From positions 26,516 through 90,515 of the forward strand of contig CAKZVC010000068.1 of NCBI GenBank assembly GCA_937922235.1: DNA of 64,000 nt. The letters run 5' to 3'. Shown piece by piece: positions 1-8,017 of the stretch; the stretch's first letter is position 1; each line of letters starts with the position of its first letter. The DNA is from an uncultured Acidimicrobiales bacterium (GTDB taxonomy: Bacteria; Actinomycetota; Acidimicrobiia; Acidimicrobiales; SHLQ01). The position numbers and the translations under genes were made by a program. A model generated the notes under the pieces. The model did not search any database. It saw only the letters and a list, made by a program, of their open reading frames with translations, and had not been told where the DNA came from.

Positions 1-165
1 CCGCTCTACCGCTTCGCTGGTGACGGCGCACCTGGCGACGTCAACGGCCAGGGCTCGGGCGACGTGTGGTTTGTCGCCACCCCTGACGGTGGTCTCATTC
101 GAGACGGCGGAGATGAAGCCGCCGCTGCACCAGCTTCGGACGACTCCGAAAGCGACGACTACTAG
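1..165 (+). CDS. Secreted-repeat lipoprotein, C-terminal fragment (PF03640-like)
   Basis: Frame 1 is open from the window edge and encodes the last 54 residues before TAG. It contains PLYRFAGDGAPGDVNGQG followed by VWFVATPDG, the signature of the actinobacterial 'secreted repeat of unknown function' (Lipoprotein_15). The family is usually a lipid-anchored outer-surface protein with tandem beta-rich repeats. The tail after the repeat is Ala/Asp/Ser-rich and ends SDDSESDDY, an acidic flexible end. The N-terminus, including any lipobox, lies outside the window. A strong hairpin terminator follows at 231-270. Family assignment is by remembered motif; function is unknown. Confidence 0.75.
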   Translation, partial: PLYRFAGDGAPGDVNGQGSGDVWFVATPDGGLIRDGGDEAAAAPASDDSESDDY

Positions 166-230
166 CCAGTTCGGGGTCGACGCACCGCCCACCCCGACGG
201 GTGGATGCGGGGACGCGTAGGCCTACCGAG

Positions 231-270
231 AAGCGGGTGAACGGGTTCCAGCCAACCTGTTCACCCGCTT
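231..270 (+). terminator. Hairpin terminator after the lipoprotein fragment
   Basis: AAGCGGGTGAAC (231-242) is perfectly complementary to GTTCACCCGCTT (259-270), and an inner GGTT/AACC pair extends the stem. It lies 66 nt after the lipoprotein stop and before the GH13 gene. The U-tract is short, so it may act as a bidirectional barrier. Confidence 0.7.
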
Positions 271-318
271 TCCCGCGTACGCCCTCGCATTCTCGAATCA
301 GCTCTAGCCTGGTGCTCT

Positions 319-2040
319 ATGACCGAACAGACCTCGCGCCCGTGGTGGCAAGACGCGCTCATCTACCAGCTCTACATCCGGTCGTTCGCCGACTCGAACG
401 GTGACGGAGTTGGCGACATTGCCGGCATCCGGTCGCGGCTCGGGCACATCGCCAGCCTCGGCGTCGACGCCATCTGGCTAAACCCGTGTTATCCGTCCCC
501 CCAGCACGACCACGGGTACGACGTTGCGAACTACTTCGACATTCACGGCGAGTACGGAACGCTCGAAGACTTCGACGAGATGCTCGCCGAAGCAGCCGAG
601 CACAACATCAAGATCTTGATGGACCTCGTGCCTGGTCATTGCAGCATCGACCACCGCTGGTTCATCGCCGCGCTCGCCTCTCCCCCAGGCAGCCCCGAGC
701 GCGCCCGGTTCTACTTCCGCGACGGCAAAGGCGAGAACGGCAGCGAGCCACCGAACAACTGGCAGTCGGCCTTCGGTGGCCCGGCGTGGACCCGCATCAA
801 CGAGGACGAGAACGACGGGCAGTGGTACATGCACACGTTCGCCCGCGAACAGCCCGACCTCGACCACACCAACGCCGATGTGCAGCAGCTGTTCGACGAC
901 ATCTTCACGTTCTGGTTCGACCGTGGTGTCGAGGGCTTCCGTGTCGATGCGGTGGCGGGCGTTGGCAAGCACCCCGACCTTCCCGACCAACCACCGGTTG
1001 GCGACGACGCTGGCGTACTCGACGTGACCTGGATCAACCCATACCTCGCGTTCCGTCCGGAGGGCCACGACATCTGGCGTCGGTTCCGCACGTCGGTCGA
1101 GAACTACGTCGACGCACACCCCGAACGTGAGCTCATGATGGTGGCCGAGGCCTACGCGGTGCGCCGCCCCGAGATCATCAAGGCGTTCACCGAGCCCGAC
1201 CAGTTCCAGCAGATGTTCTCGTTCGACCTCATGATGACGCCGTGGGAGAAGACCTCGATCGAACGCGCAATGCTCGATCCGATCGCGATTCTTCGGGAGA
1301 CCGGCGTCGCCCCTGCGTGGACGCTGAACAACCACGACATCCAACGCGTCGTCACGCGCCTTGGCCGCGCCGATGCGCACGTGCCGGAGAGCTGGACCAA
1401 CAACAACTTGTCGTTGTCACGGGCCGATGTTGATCTCGAGCTCGGCGAGCGTCGTGCTCGCGCCATGGCTGCGCTGATCTTTGCTCTACCCGGAAGCCTG
1501 TACCTCTATCAAGGCGAGGAGATCGGTCTTCCTGAGGTCTTCGACATTCCCGACGACCGCCGTGAAGATCCCGTCTTCGACCGAACCAACGGCGAAGAGA
1601 TCGGCCGAGACGGTTGTCGTGTTCCGTTGCCGTGGACGAACGATGCCGCGACGTCGTACGGCTTCTCGACCCCACAAGCCGATGGAAGCGTCGATGGCCC
1701 ATGGCTGCCGCAGCCTGCAGGATGGGGCGAGCGTTCACTCGACAGCGTGGAAGCCATCGAGAACTCGACACTCGACGTCTACCGCACGCTCGGCCAGATG
1801 CGTTCAGCGCACGCTGTGACGCAGCCTCAGGATGCTGAGCCTGTCGAGTTCGGCGCTGGCCTGGTCGGTGTTCGGCGCGGCAGCCTGGTCGTCATCGTCA
1901 ACTCGACGATGGCGCCGATCGAGCTCGATATGACCCACGAGGCTTTGGGCGGCGCCGAGCTCGTCTTCACCAGCGAGCCAGGCGTAGCAACCGCACCCGG
2001 CACAATCCCCGCCAACGCCACCATCTGGTTCACCACCTAG
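319..2040 (+). CDS. GH13 alpha-amylase-family glucosidase
   Basis: 573 aa, cytoplasmic (no signal peptide), with an alpha-glucosidase/oligo-1,6-glucosidase-like (beta/alpha)8 barrel. The start of the barrel is WWQDALIYQLYIRSFADSNGDG. Catalytic residues visible are nucleophile D210 in GFRVDAVAG, acid/base E277 in MMVAEAYA and the stabilising D340 in NNHDIQR. Region I reads DLVPGHCS: the Asn that usually precedes the conserved His is Gly106, so the classic calcium-ligand Asn is absent. The family hydrolyses or transfers alpha-glucosyl units of maltose, isomaltose or sucrose; the exact substrate cannot be told. The gene is monocistronic between two strong hairpins (231-270 and 2055-2089). Confidence 0.88.
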   Translation: MTEQTSRPWWQDALIYQLYIRSFADSNGDGVGDIAGIRSRLGHIASLGVDAIWLNPCYPSPQHDHGYDVANYFDIHGEYGTLEDFDEMLAEAAEHNIKILMDLVPGHCSIDHRWFIAALASPPGSPERARFYFRDGKGENGSEPPNNWQSAFGGPAWTRINEDENDGQWYMHTFAREQPDLDHTNADVQQLFDDIFTFWFDRGVEGFRVDAVAGVGKHPDLPDQPPVGDDAGVLDVTWINPYLAFRPEGHDIWRRFRTSVENYVDAHPERELMMVAEAYAVRRPEIIKAFTEPDQFQQMFSFDLMMTPWEKTSIERAMLDPIAILRETGVAPAWTLNNHDIQRVVTRLGRADAHVPESWTNNNLSLSRADVDLELGERRARAMAALIFALPGSLYLYQGEEIGLPEVFDIPDDRREDPVFDRTNGEEIGRDGCRVPLPWTNDAATSYGFSTPQADGSVDGPWLPQPAGWGERSLDSVEAIENSTLDVYRTLGQMRSAHAVTQPQDAEPVEFGAGLVGVRRGSLVVIVNSTMAPIELDMTHEALGGAELVFTSEPGVATAPGTIPANATIWFTT

Positions 2041-2054
2041 CCCACTCGGAATTC

Positions 2055-2089
2055 GTTGAGTACCGGTTGGTGGCCAACCGGTACTCAAC
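2055..2089 (+). terminator. 16-bp stem terminator after the GH13 gene
   Basis: GTTGAGTACCGGTTGG (2055-2070), loop TGG, then the perfect complement ending at 2089. It starts 15 nt after the GH13 stop and ends 20 nt before the aminotransferase start. There is no U-run, but the stem is very stable, so it is a probable transcription boundary. Confidence 0.7.
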
Positions 2090-2109
2090 TCAGATCGGCC
2101 TGGTAGACC

Positions 2110-3315
2110 ATGATCATGGATGGCATTCCCACGCTGGAGCTCGACTTCACCGAGCAACCACCGATCCCTGAAGCGGGCATCGCTCGGGCGAACGAACTCA
2201 TGACCTCCGGACGACTGTTCCGCTACGGCGAGACCAGCGCGGGTGAGCTCGATGTAGCCGAGTTCGAATCGGCCTATGCCGAGCTCGTCGGCCGCAAGTA
2301 CTGCGTGGCCTTCAACAGCTGCGGAGCCTCACTTGCAGCTGGGCTGATGGCCGCAGGGGTTGGTCACGGCGACAAGGTGCTGATGAACGCCTTCACGCTC
2401 GCGCCCGTGCCTGGGTCGATTGCACATGCCGGTGCCGAGCCGGTCTTCGTCGGCATCACCCCCGACTACCTCATCGACATCGACGACTTGCGCGTTGCCG
2501 CCGAACGATCCGGCGCCCGTTACTTGATGCTCTCGCACATGCGCGGGCATATTGCCGACATGGACGCGGTCATGGACGCGGCCGACGAGCTCGGCCTCAC
2601 GGTCATCGAAGACTGCGCCCACACGATGGGAGCGAGCTGGCGTGGAAAGCCAAGCGGTACGTTCGGCGCTGTCGGTTGCTTCTCAACCCAGACGTTCAAG
2701 CACATCAACTCGGGCGAGGGTGGGCTGCTCGTCACCGACGATGACGACATTGCCGCCCGAGCAATTCTGCTGAGCGGCTCGTACATGCTGTACGGACAGC
2801 ACGGCACCCCGCCTCCCGCGGAAGCCTTCGAACGGAACCGTTTCACCACGCCGAACCTGTCGATGCGAATGTCGGCGCTGGCCGCATCGGTTGCCCGCCC
2901 GCAACTCGAACTACTTCCCGAACGAGCAGCCATCTGGAACGAGCGCTACGCCGAATTGGCCGAGTTGCTCGCCGCCGACGCACACATCTACATCCCCGAG
3001 CGCCACCCTGACGAGCAGTACGTGGCGTCGTCGATCCAGTTCACGGTCGAGGAGCTCGACGAGAGCCAGATGGCCGAGTGGGTGGCTCTCGCCGCAGATC
3101 ACGGCGTGTCGATCAAGTGGTTTGGCCGCCCCGAACCGGTGGGCTTCACCAGCCGCTTCGACCACTGGCGATACGCGGACGAGCAGATGCTTCGCCCAAC
3201 CACCGAAGTCCTTTCGGGCCTCTGCGACATGCGCATCCCACTACACATGACCGCTGACGATTGCAGGACAGCTGCGACGATCATCCGAGCCGCATTGGCT
3301 ACGGTCGCATCATGA
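2110..3315 (+). CDS. DegT/DnrJ/EryC1/StrS-family PLP aminotransferase
   Basis: 401 aa, fold-type I PLP enzyme of the sugar/amino-sugar aminotransferase family. The PLP lysine is K197 in STQTFKHINSGEGG, and the pyridine-binding Asp is D168 in VIEDCAH. The SGEGG element after the lysine is characteristic of this family. ATG at 2110 or 2116 can start it. Family members transaminate nucleotide-linked or free keto-sugars with Glu or Gln; no sugar pathway genes are adjacent, so the substrate is unknown. The stop overlaps the start of the LLM oxidoreductase (ATGA), so the two are translationally coupled and probably act in one pathway. Confidence 0.85.
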   Translation: MIMDGIPTLELDFTEQPPIPEAGIARANELMTSGRLFRYGETSAGELDVAEFESAYAELVGRKYCVAFNSCGASLAAGLMAAGVGHGDKVLMNAFTLAPVPGSIAHAGAEPVFVGITPDYLIDIDDLRVAAERSGARYLMLSHMRGHIADMDAVMDAADELGLTVIEDCAHTMGASWRGKPSGTFGAVGCFSTQTFKHINSGEGGLLVTDDDDIAARAILLSGSYMLYGQHGTPPPAEAFERNRFTTPNLSMRMSALAASVARPQLELLPERAAIWNERYAELAELLAADAHIYIPERHPDEQYVASSIQFTVEELDESQMAEWVALAADHGVSIKWFGRPEPVGFTSRFDHWRYADEQMLRPTTEVLSGLCDMRIPLHMTADDCRTAATIIRAALATVAS

Positions 3316-4223
3316 AGTTCTCCATCTGGCCCAGCCCAAGCCGTTCAACCAATGAAGTACTCGACCGTGCCCGAACCGCCGATGCCGCTGGCTGGTTCGG
3401 ATTCTGGTTTGCCGATCACTACATGCCGAACTCAGAGAACGAAGCGGTGCTGTCGGGCGACGTGCACGAGGTCTGGTCGATCCTGCCGGCCGTCGCTGCG
3501 GTCACCGAATCGATCCGGGTCGGCCCTCTCGTCTCGCCGACTTCGATTCACCATCCGGCGATTCTGGCGAACCGGGCGACGACCCTCGACCATGTCTCGA
3601 ACGGGCGATTCGTTCTCGGTCTCGGTGCGGGCTGGCAGATAAACGAACACCAGGCGTATGGCATCAAGCTCGAAGAGCCCAAGGTTCGAGTCGACCGTTT
3701 CGAAGAGGCCATCCAGATCGTGCGCTCGTTGCTCGACGAAGACCGCACGACCTTCTCCGGGACGCACTACACGATCACCGACGCTCCTTCTGACCCAAGC
3801 CCGATTCAAGACGTGCTGCCGATCGTCGTTGGCACGAGTGGTCCACGCATGTGCCGCATCACCGCCACGCACGCGCAGGAATGGAACACCTGGGGCGCAC
3901 CCGACACCGCCGAACAGACGCTCGGCGTGTTCTCGACCGCCTGTGAGAAGGCCGGCGTCGACGTGGCGACGAAGCACAAGTCAACCCAGGCGCTGTTCGT
4001 CCTAACCAATGATCAAGCGAAGATCGACAAAGCAGCCGCCGGACCGATGGCGGACAACACGATCGCCGGTTCGGAAGAAGCCATCCTCGACGCGATCGGC
4101 CGATACATCGAACTTGGATTCGACGAGCTCATCGTTCCCGACTTCAGCATGGGCAAGACCGCCGAAGAACGAACCGATTCATACGAGCACTTCACCAACA
4201 GCATCATCCCCCATTTCAGCTAA
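3312..4223 (+). CDS. LLM-class F420-dependent oxidoreductase
   Basis: 303 aa starting at the ATG of the ATGA overlap (MKFSIWPSPSRS); an upstream in-frame start lies inside the previous gene and is less likely. It shows the luciferase-like TIM barrel: a WFGFWFADHYMP strand, LVSPTSIHHPAILANRATTLD, and the highly typical SNGRFVLGLGAGW followed by DRFEEAIQIVRSLL. F420 rather than FMN is inferred from actinobacterial relatives. Its role is hydride transfer with the deazaflavin cofactor; substrate unknown. The gene ends 13 nt before a 37-nt palindrome shared with the convergent transposase gene. Confidence 0.85.
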   Translation: MKFSIWPSPSRSTNEVLDRARTADAAGWFGFWFADHYMPNSENEAVLSGDVHEVWSILPAVAAVTESIRVGPLVSPTSIHHPAILANRATTLDHVSNGRFVLGLGAGWQINEHQAYGIKLEEPKVRVDRFEEAIQIVRSLLDEDRTTFSGTHYTITDAPSDPSPIQDVLPIVVGTSGPRMCRITATHAQEWNTWGAPDTAEQTLGVFSTACEKAGVDVATKHKSTQALFVLTNDQAKIDKAAAGPMADNTIAGSEEAILDAIGRYIELGFDELIVPDFSMGKTAEERTDSYEHFTNSIIPHFS

Positions 4224-4236
4224 CCGATCGTCCAAG

Positions 4237-4273
4237 AAGTGGCGGATTAGGGACTGTCCCTAATCCGCCACTT
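4237..4273. repeat. REP-like 37-nt perfect palindrome (copy 1)
   Basis: Two 18-nt arms, AAGTGGCGGATTAGGGAC and its exact complement, around a single central T. It lies between convergent genes, and its right end supplies the last two bases of the transposase stop codon (TAA read at 4274-4272). The same family occurs at 5178, 28122 and 30585. The copy pair 4237/5178 brackets the RAYT gene. In RNA it forms an 18-bp stem and may also work as a bidirectional terminator. Confidence 0.92.
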
Positions 4274-5138
4274 AGAGCTGCCATGAGTTCTCCCACCAGG
4301 CTGGTAGTTCTGGAACTCGGCCGATATCGGTCACTGCCTGGCCGAACAGGTAGGAGAAGTCAGCATTTTCAGATCGAGCAGACTGCGCCCGTTTGAGCAA
4401 CCGCCTTGCGGTTGTCTCGGACAGGCCAGCAAGCTTGGCAAGCGCTGTCGTTGGAGTTCCGAGCAACTCACTGGCAAGCAGGAACACCATCTGTAGTCCG
4501 AGGTTCGGCCGACGGGGTTCGTATTCGATCACTTCACCGGGTGAGGCGAAGTACATCCTTGCGACCGTCTTCTGTATGTCGGTGAGTGACGGAATCCAGA
4601 GGTCGTGCTTGTCATCCTCTACAAAGTCGCGGAACTGCTCGACGGAGTTATCGAAGAGCTCAAGCGTCGGACGTGTCCCAAGCCAGTGGGTTGGTCGTAG
4701 GCCGAGATATGCGCCATGCGACGACCACTCATACGACGCGAGATCCATCTCATCGTCGATGGCGAGTGGGTTGCGATGGATGTAGCGGACAGCGTTGGCG
4801 TGATATTCGGGATCGTTGACCGGCGACGAAAAGAACCGGTCGGAGAAGAGGGGCCCGCGAAGCTCGTGCCGATTGTTGAAGTACTGCGTGTAGAGAAATC
4901 CAACACGATGCAGGGCTCGAGCAAGTTGCTCGAGATCGGCTTCAGCCACGATGTGATAGTGGTTCGTCATGAGGCAGAACGCCTCAATCTCGACTTTGAA
5001 CCGCTCGTACAGCTCACTCAGGAGCCATAGGAAGAACTTCCGATCTGCGTCGTCCAGGAACGCTGGGAAGTCTCGTGACGTGCGATTCGTGACGTGATGT
5101 CGCTCGCCTGGACGGTGAATTCGAGGTACTCGTGCCAT
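4272..5138 (-). CDS. REP-associated tyrosine transposase (RAYT, Y1/IS200-like)
   Basis: 288 aa single-strand transposase/endonuclease of the HUH superfamily. The metal-binding HxH is H60-Y-H62 in MTNHYHIV, and the likely nucleophile is Y119 in AVRYIHRNP. The N-terminus MARVPRIHRPGERHHVTNR is typical of TnpA_REP proteins. Residues about 205-250 form a helix-turn-helix-like tail (LLGTPTTALAKLAGLSETTARRLLKR), which could read the palindromes. RAYTs are domesticated or semi-mobile and are thought to spread REP palindromes rather than themselves. This copy is intact, single and flanked on both sides by members of one palindrome family (4237-4273, 5178-5213), which strongly suggests these are its substrates. 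Confidence 0.9.
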   Translation of the reverse strand: MARVPRIHRPGERHHVTNRTSRDFPAFLDDADRKFFLWLLSELYERFKVEIEAFCLMTNHYHIVAEADLEQLARALHRVGFLYTQYFNNRHELRGPLFSDRFFSSPVNDPEYHANAVRYIHRNPLAIDDEMDLASYEWSSHGAYLGLRPTHWLGTRPTLELFDNSVEQFRDFVEDDKHDLWIPSLTDIQKTVARMYFASPGEVIEYEPRRPNLGLQMVFLLASELLGTPTTALAKLAGLSETTARRLLKRAQSARSENADFSYLFGQAVTDIGRVPELPAWWENSWQL

Positions 5139-5177
5139 GACCGCGAAGGTACCGACGGGCTGTGACAGCTATTCGGG

Positions 5178-5213
5178 AGTGGCGGATTAGGGACTGTCCC
5201 TAATTCGTCACTT
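5178..5213. repeat. REP-like palindrome (copy 2), imperfect
   Basis: The left arm AGTGGCGGATTAGGGAC is intact; the right arm GTCCCTAATTCGTCACT has two mismatches to the family consensus. The HisD-paralogue stop codon (TGA, complement of 5208-5210) lies inside this copy: the last lysine codon AAG and TGA are written by the palindrome edge. It therefore replaces or trims the original gene end. Confidence 0.88.
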
Positions 5214-6476
5214 GGAGCGGAGGTCGGCGCTTCGGGCGTGGCCTTCCATGCCTTCGAGGCGCGAGATGCGCGCTGCGACCGGAGCTTCGGCGTTGCCGGC
5301 TTCGGGGGTGAGCTCTTGCCACGTGAGTTGCTTGACGAACTTCAGCGAGTTCAGCCCACCGCTGTAGCGGGCCGCTCGGCCTGTGGGGAGAATGTGGTTC
5401 GGGCCCGACGTCTTGTCGCCGAAGGTGACGTTGGTGTTGGGCCCGCAGAACAACGAGCCGTAGTTGCGCAGGCGTGCTCGCCACCACGGCAGATCGCTGG
5501 CCAACACCTGCAGGTGCTCAGGGGCATAGTCATCACACACGGCAGCCGCTTCTTCGCGAGTGTCGACAAGGATGATCTCGCCGTGGTCGCGCCAGGCCGC
5601 CATCGCCGATGCTCGGGCCGGGTCGGGCAGGTCGTCGGCGTGTTGCTCACAGAGTGCATTGACAGCGTTGGCGAGCTCGGCCGAGGTGGTCACAAGCCAG
5701 ACGGGTGAGTCGGGGCCATGTTCGGCTTGGCCAATGAGATCGGTAGCGACCATGACCGGGTCGGCGGTTTCGTCGGCGGCGATCATCGACTCGGTGGGGC
5801 CGGCAACAACATCGATACCGACGCGGCCGAACAGCTGCCGCTTGGCTTCGGCAACAAAGCTGTTGCCGGGGCCGACGATCATGTCGGCTTCGAGGTCGGT
5901 GTACAGCCCATAGGCCAGGGCACCGATTGCTTGCACTCCCCCAAGGCCGAGCACTCGGTGCGCACCGGCAACCTTGGCCGCATGAAGGATGGCCGGATGC
6001 ACGCCACCTCGTGCTGCAGTGGCAGGCGAGGTCACGACGATGTTCTTGACACCGGCAACCGATGCGGTGGTCACGCTCATCAGCGCTGAGGCAATGTGGG
6101 CGAACCGGCCCGCTGGCACGTAGCAACCCGCGACACCGACAGGCACGTTGCGTTGGCCGGCGATGAGGCCGGGTGAGATCTCAATCTCGAACTCGGTGAG
6201 CGAGGCCAGCTGCGCTTCAGCAAACCGCCGGATGTGGTCGTGGGCGTAGTCGATGTCGGCGAGCACGCTCGGGTCGAGCTGGGCGCTCGCGGCATCGATC
6301 TCGTCGGCACCTACTTCGATGGGCCCGGTCCACTGGTCGAACTGTTCGGCCAAACGCTCGGCCTCGGCTTCACGCCCGGTTTCAAGGCCCGCAAGCAACT
6401 CGGCCACGCGCTCGCGAACGGCGGGGTCGGTCTCGTTCTGCGGACGCGGCGCCTTCTTGATGAACGTGCTGGTCAT
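5208..6476 (-). CDS. Histidinol dehydrogenase-family NAD-dependent dehydrogenase (HisD paralogue)
   Basis: 422 aa starting at the ATG of an ATGA overlap with the decarboxylase. All HisD zinc ligands are present (Q250, H253 in QAEHG; D354 in TFGDKTSGPNH; H413 near the C-terminus), as is the catalytic pair E320-H321 in APEHLQV. However, the distal motif is GDKTSGPNHILPT followed by ARYSGGLNSLKF, the form I associate with HisD paralogues such as sulfopropanediol dehydrogenase HpsN, not the GDYASGTNH of true HisD. No his genes are nearby. The likely reaction is two-step oxidation of a primary alcohol to a carboxylate. The last two codons lie in a REP copy. Confidence 0.82.
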   Translation of the reverse strand: MTSTFIKKAPRPQNETDPAVRERVAELLAGLETGREAEAERLAEQFDQWTGPIEVGADEIDAASAQLDPSVLADIDYAHDHIRRFAEAQLASLTEFEIEISPGLIAGQRNVPVGVAGCYVPAGRFAHIASALMSVTTASVAGVKNIVVTSPATAARGGVHPAILHAAKVAGAHRVLGLGGVQAIGALAYGLYTDLEADMIVGPGNSFVAEAKRQLFGRVGIDVVAGPTESMIAADETADPVMVATDLIGQAEHGPDSPVWLVTTSAELANAVNALCEQHADDLPDPARASAMAAWRDHGEIILVDTREEAAAVCDDYAPEHLQVLASDLPWWRARLRNYGSLFCGPNTNVTFGDKTSGPNHILPTGRAARYSGGLNSLKFVKQLTWQELTPEAGNAEAPVAARISRLEGMEGHARSADLRSK

Positions 6477-7987
6477 GCGTATGCCTCCATACCTGCGGCA
6501 TCGATGGCGTCGAGCAACGCGTCGACGTCTTCGGTCTGCAGCGTGGTGCTCATGCAGATCATGCGGAACGTGTTGAGGCCGTGGATTGGTTGGTAGCCGA
6601 TCATCCCCGAACCGTCGGCTTGCATTCGGGCCTTGATGCGTGGCGGGCATGCGTGGAGCTCGGCGTGAACTTCGTCGCGGAGCGAGCTCGGATCGTCGAG
6701 CTGCAACGGACGCAGGTGCGGCGGCACCCAGGCGAACACCTCGTTGGTGAAGTCTCCAGAGACAAGCGACGTGAACGCTCCATTACTTGCACCGATTCGA
6801 GCTCGGGTGTGGTCGCCCATGGCAACGGCGTGATCGATGCGCTCGGCAAAGCCTTCGTCGCCCCGAGCCTTCCACGTGAGCCAGAGCTTCAGTACATCGA
6901 TGCGTCGAGCGCACTGGAACGTGCGGTCGCCCGAGTCGTATTCAGCATTGAGCTTGTCGGATTGGAAGAGATAGTCAGCGCGGGCAGCAAAGCACGCAGC
7001 GAGCTGCTCGGGCTTCTTGACTAGCAGCGCAGTGCACTGCTGCGTCATGCCCATCATCTTGTGGAGGTTCCACACGAACGAGTCGGAGCGCTCGACGCCA
7101 GCGAGACGGTGGGCCTCGCTCTCGGAGAACAGAGCCGACCCGCCATAACAGCCGTCGACGTGCAGCCAGAGGTTGCGGGCTTCGCAGATATCGGCCAGCG
7201 CATTGAGGTCGTCGAATGCCGAGGTGACCGTGGTGCCCGACGTGCCAATGACGGCGAACGGCGTCTTGCCGTCAGCGATGGCCTGATCGATTGCTGCGTC
7301 GAGGGCTTCGGGGATCATTGCACCGCCATGATCGGACGCCACCTTGATGACGCCCGCGGTGCCGATGCCAAGTAGTGCGGCCGACTTCGAGGCAGCGTAG
7401 TGGCCGCTGTCGGAAACGAACATGGCCAGGCGGTCGCCGTTCGACCCAGCCGTGGTGACGTCAGGCTGATGGCGGTGACGTGCTAGCTGCAACGCAAACA
7501 ATGTGCCCATCGATCCGCCGGCACAGAACAGGCCTGGCGGCAGGGTGGGCAGATGGGCGCTGGCACTGTTGTCATCGTCGCTGTCGACGTAGCCAGCGAA
7601 GCGTCCGAGCTTTGAGAGCACCGCTGTTTCCATCATGGTGAATACCGGCGCTACCTCGAAGGTCGCTCCCGTCGTGTTCAGCGCGGCACCGAGCCAGTCA
7701 CCCACGACCGAGATTGGGTCGGGGCCGGCGAAATTCTGGTTCACGAACCGAGGGTGGCTGGTGTGCATCGAATACTCGATGACCTTCTCGACCGCCGCCA
7801 ACAGGTCGTCGTCGGCATGGGCCGACGCCGTGTTGGCAAAGTCGAGGCCGACCGATGCCGAGAACGTCTCGACGAGCTCAGCCGGCGACGCAAGCGAGAT
7901 AACCGGATCGTCGCCACGAGGTGGGTCGGTCAGATACGCCGATGCTTGCTCGATGATGCGTTCGATCAGGTCGGCTCTCTCAGTCAT
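6473..7987 (-). CDS. Group II PLP-dependent amino-acid decarboxylase (CSAD/GAD-like)
   Basis: 504 aa. The PLP lysine is K310 in SFVWNLHKMMG, the pyridine-stacking His is H196 in DSGHYAASK, and the PLP-N1 Asp is D278 in LHVDGCYGG. HTSHPRFVNQNFAGPDP and ATFEVAPVFTMME resemble the glutamate/cysteine-sulfinate decarboxylase branch more than the aromatic amino-acid branch. The substrate is probably an acidic amino acid (glutamate, aspartate, cysteine sulfinate or cysteate), by inference. It overlaps the HisD paralogue by ATGA, so the amine product or a derivative may feed that dehydrogenase. Its start is 30 nt from the end of the convergent-strand neighbour 8018-8902. Confidence 0.85.
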   Translation of the reverse strand: MTERADLIERIIEQASAYLTDPPRGDDPVISLASPAELVETFSASVGLDFANTASAHADDDLLAAVEKVIEYSMHTSHPRFVNQNFAGPDPISVVGDWLGAALNTTGATFEVAPVFTMMETAVLSKLGRFAGYVDSDDDNSASAHLPTLPPGLFCAGGSMGTLFALQLARHRHQPDVTTAGSNGDRLAMFVSDSGHYAASKSAALLGIGTAGVIKVASDHGGAMIPEALDAAIDQAIADGKTPFAVIGTSGTTVTSAFDDLNALADICEARNLWLHVDGCYGGSALFSESEAHRLAGVERSDSFVWNLHKMMGMTQQCTALLVKKPEQLAACFAARADYLFQSDKLNAEYDSGDRTFQCARRIDVLKLWLTWKARGDEGFAERIDHAVAMGDHTRARIGASNGAFTSLVSGDFTNEVFAWVPPHLRPLQLDDPSSLRDEVHAELHACPPRIKARMQADGSGMIGYQPIHGLNTFRMICMSTTLQTEDVDALLDAIDAAGMEAYA

Positions 7988-8017
7988 CTCCGCATCGTAT
8001 GACCGAATGCCCTACCC

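Noticed and set aside
478..1380. Long minus-strand open frame of 300 codons inside the GH13 gene
   Set aside because: Composition is Arg/Val/His-rich without any domain; the plus-strand frame carries all GH13 catalytic motifs, so this is a shadow.
4237..5213. Classical insertion sequence with terminal inverted repeats and target duplication
   Set aside because: The palindromes are self-symmetric, occur elsewhere without the gene, and there is no direct target repeat; the RAYT/REP model fits better than a DDE insertion sequence.
5208..6650. HisD with a 58-residue N-terminal extension
   Set aside because: The extension is the out-of-frame tail of the decarboxylase gene; the ATGA overlap at 6473-6476 and family length support the start at 6476.
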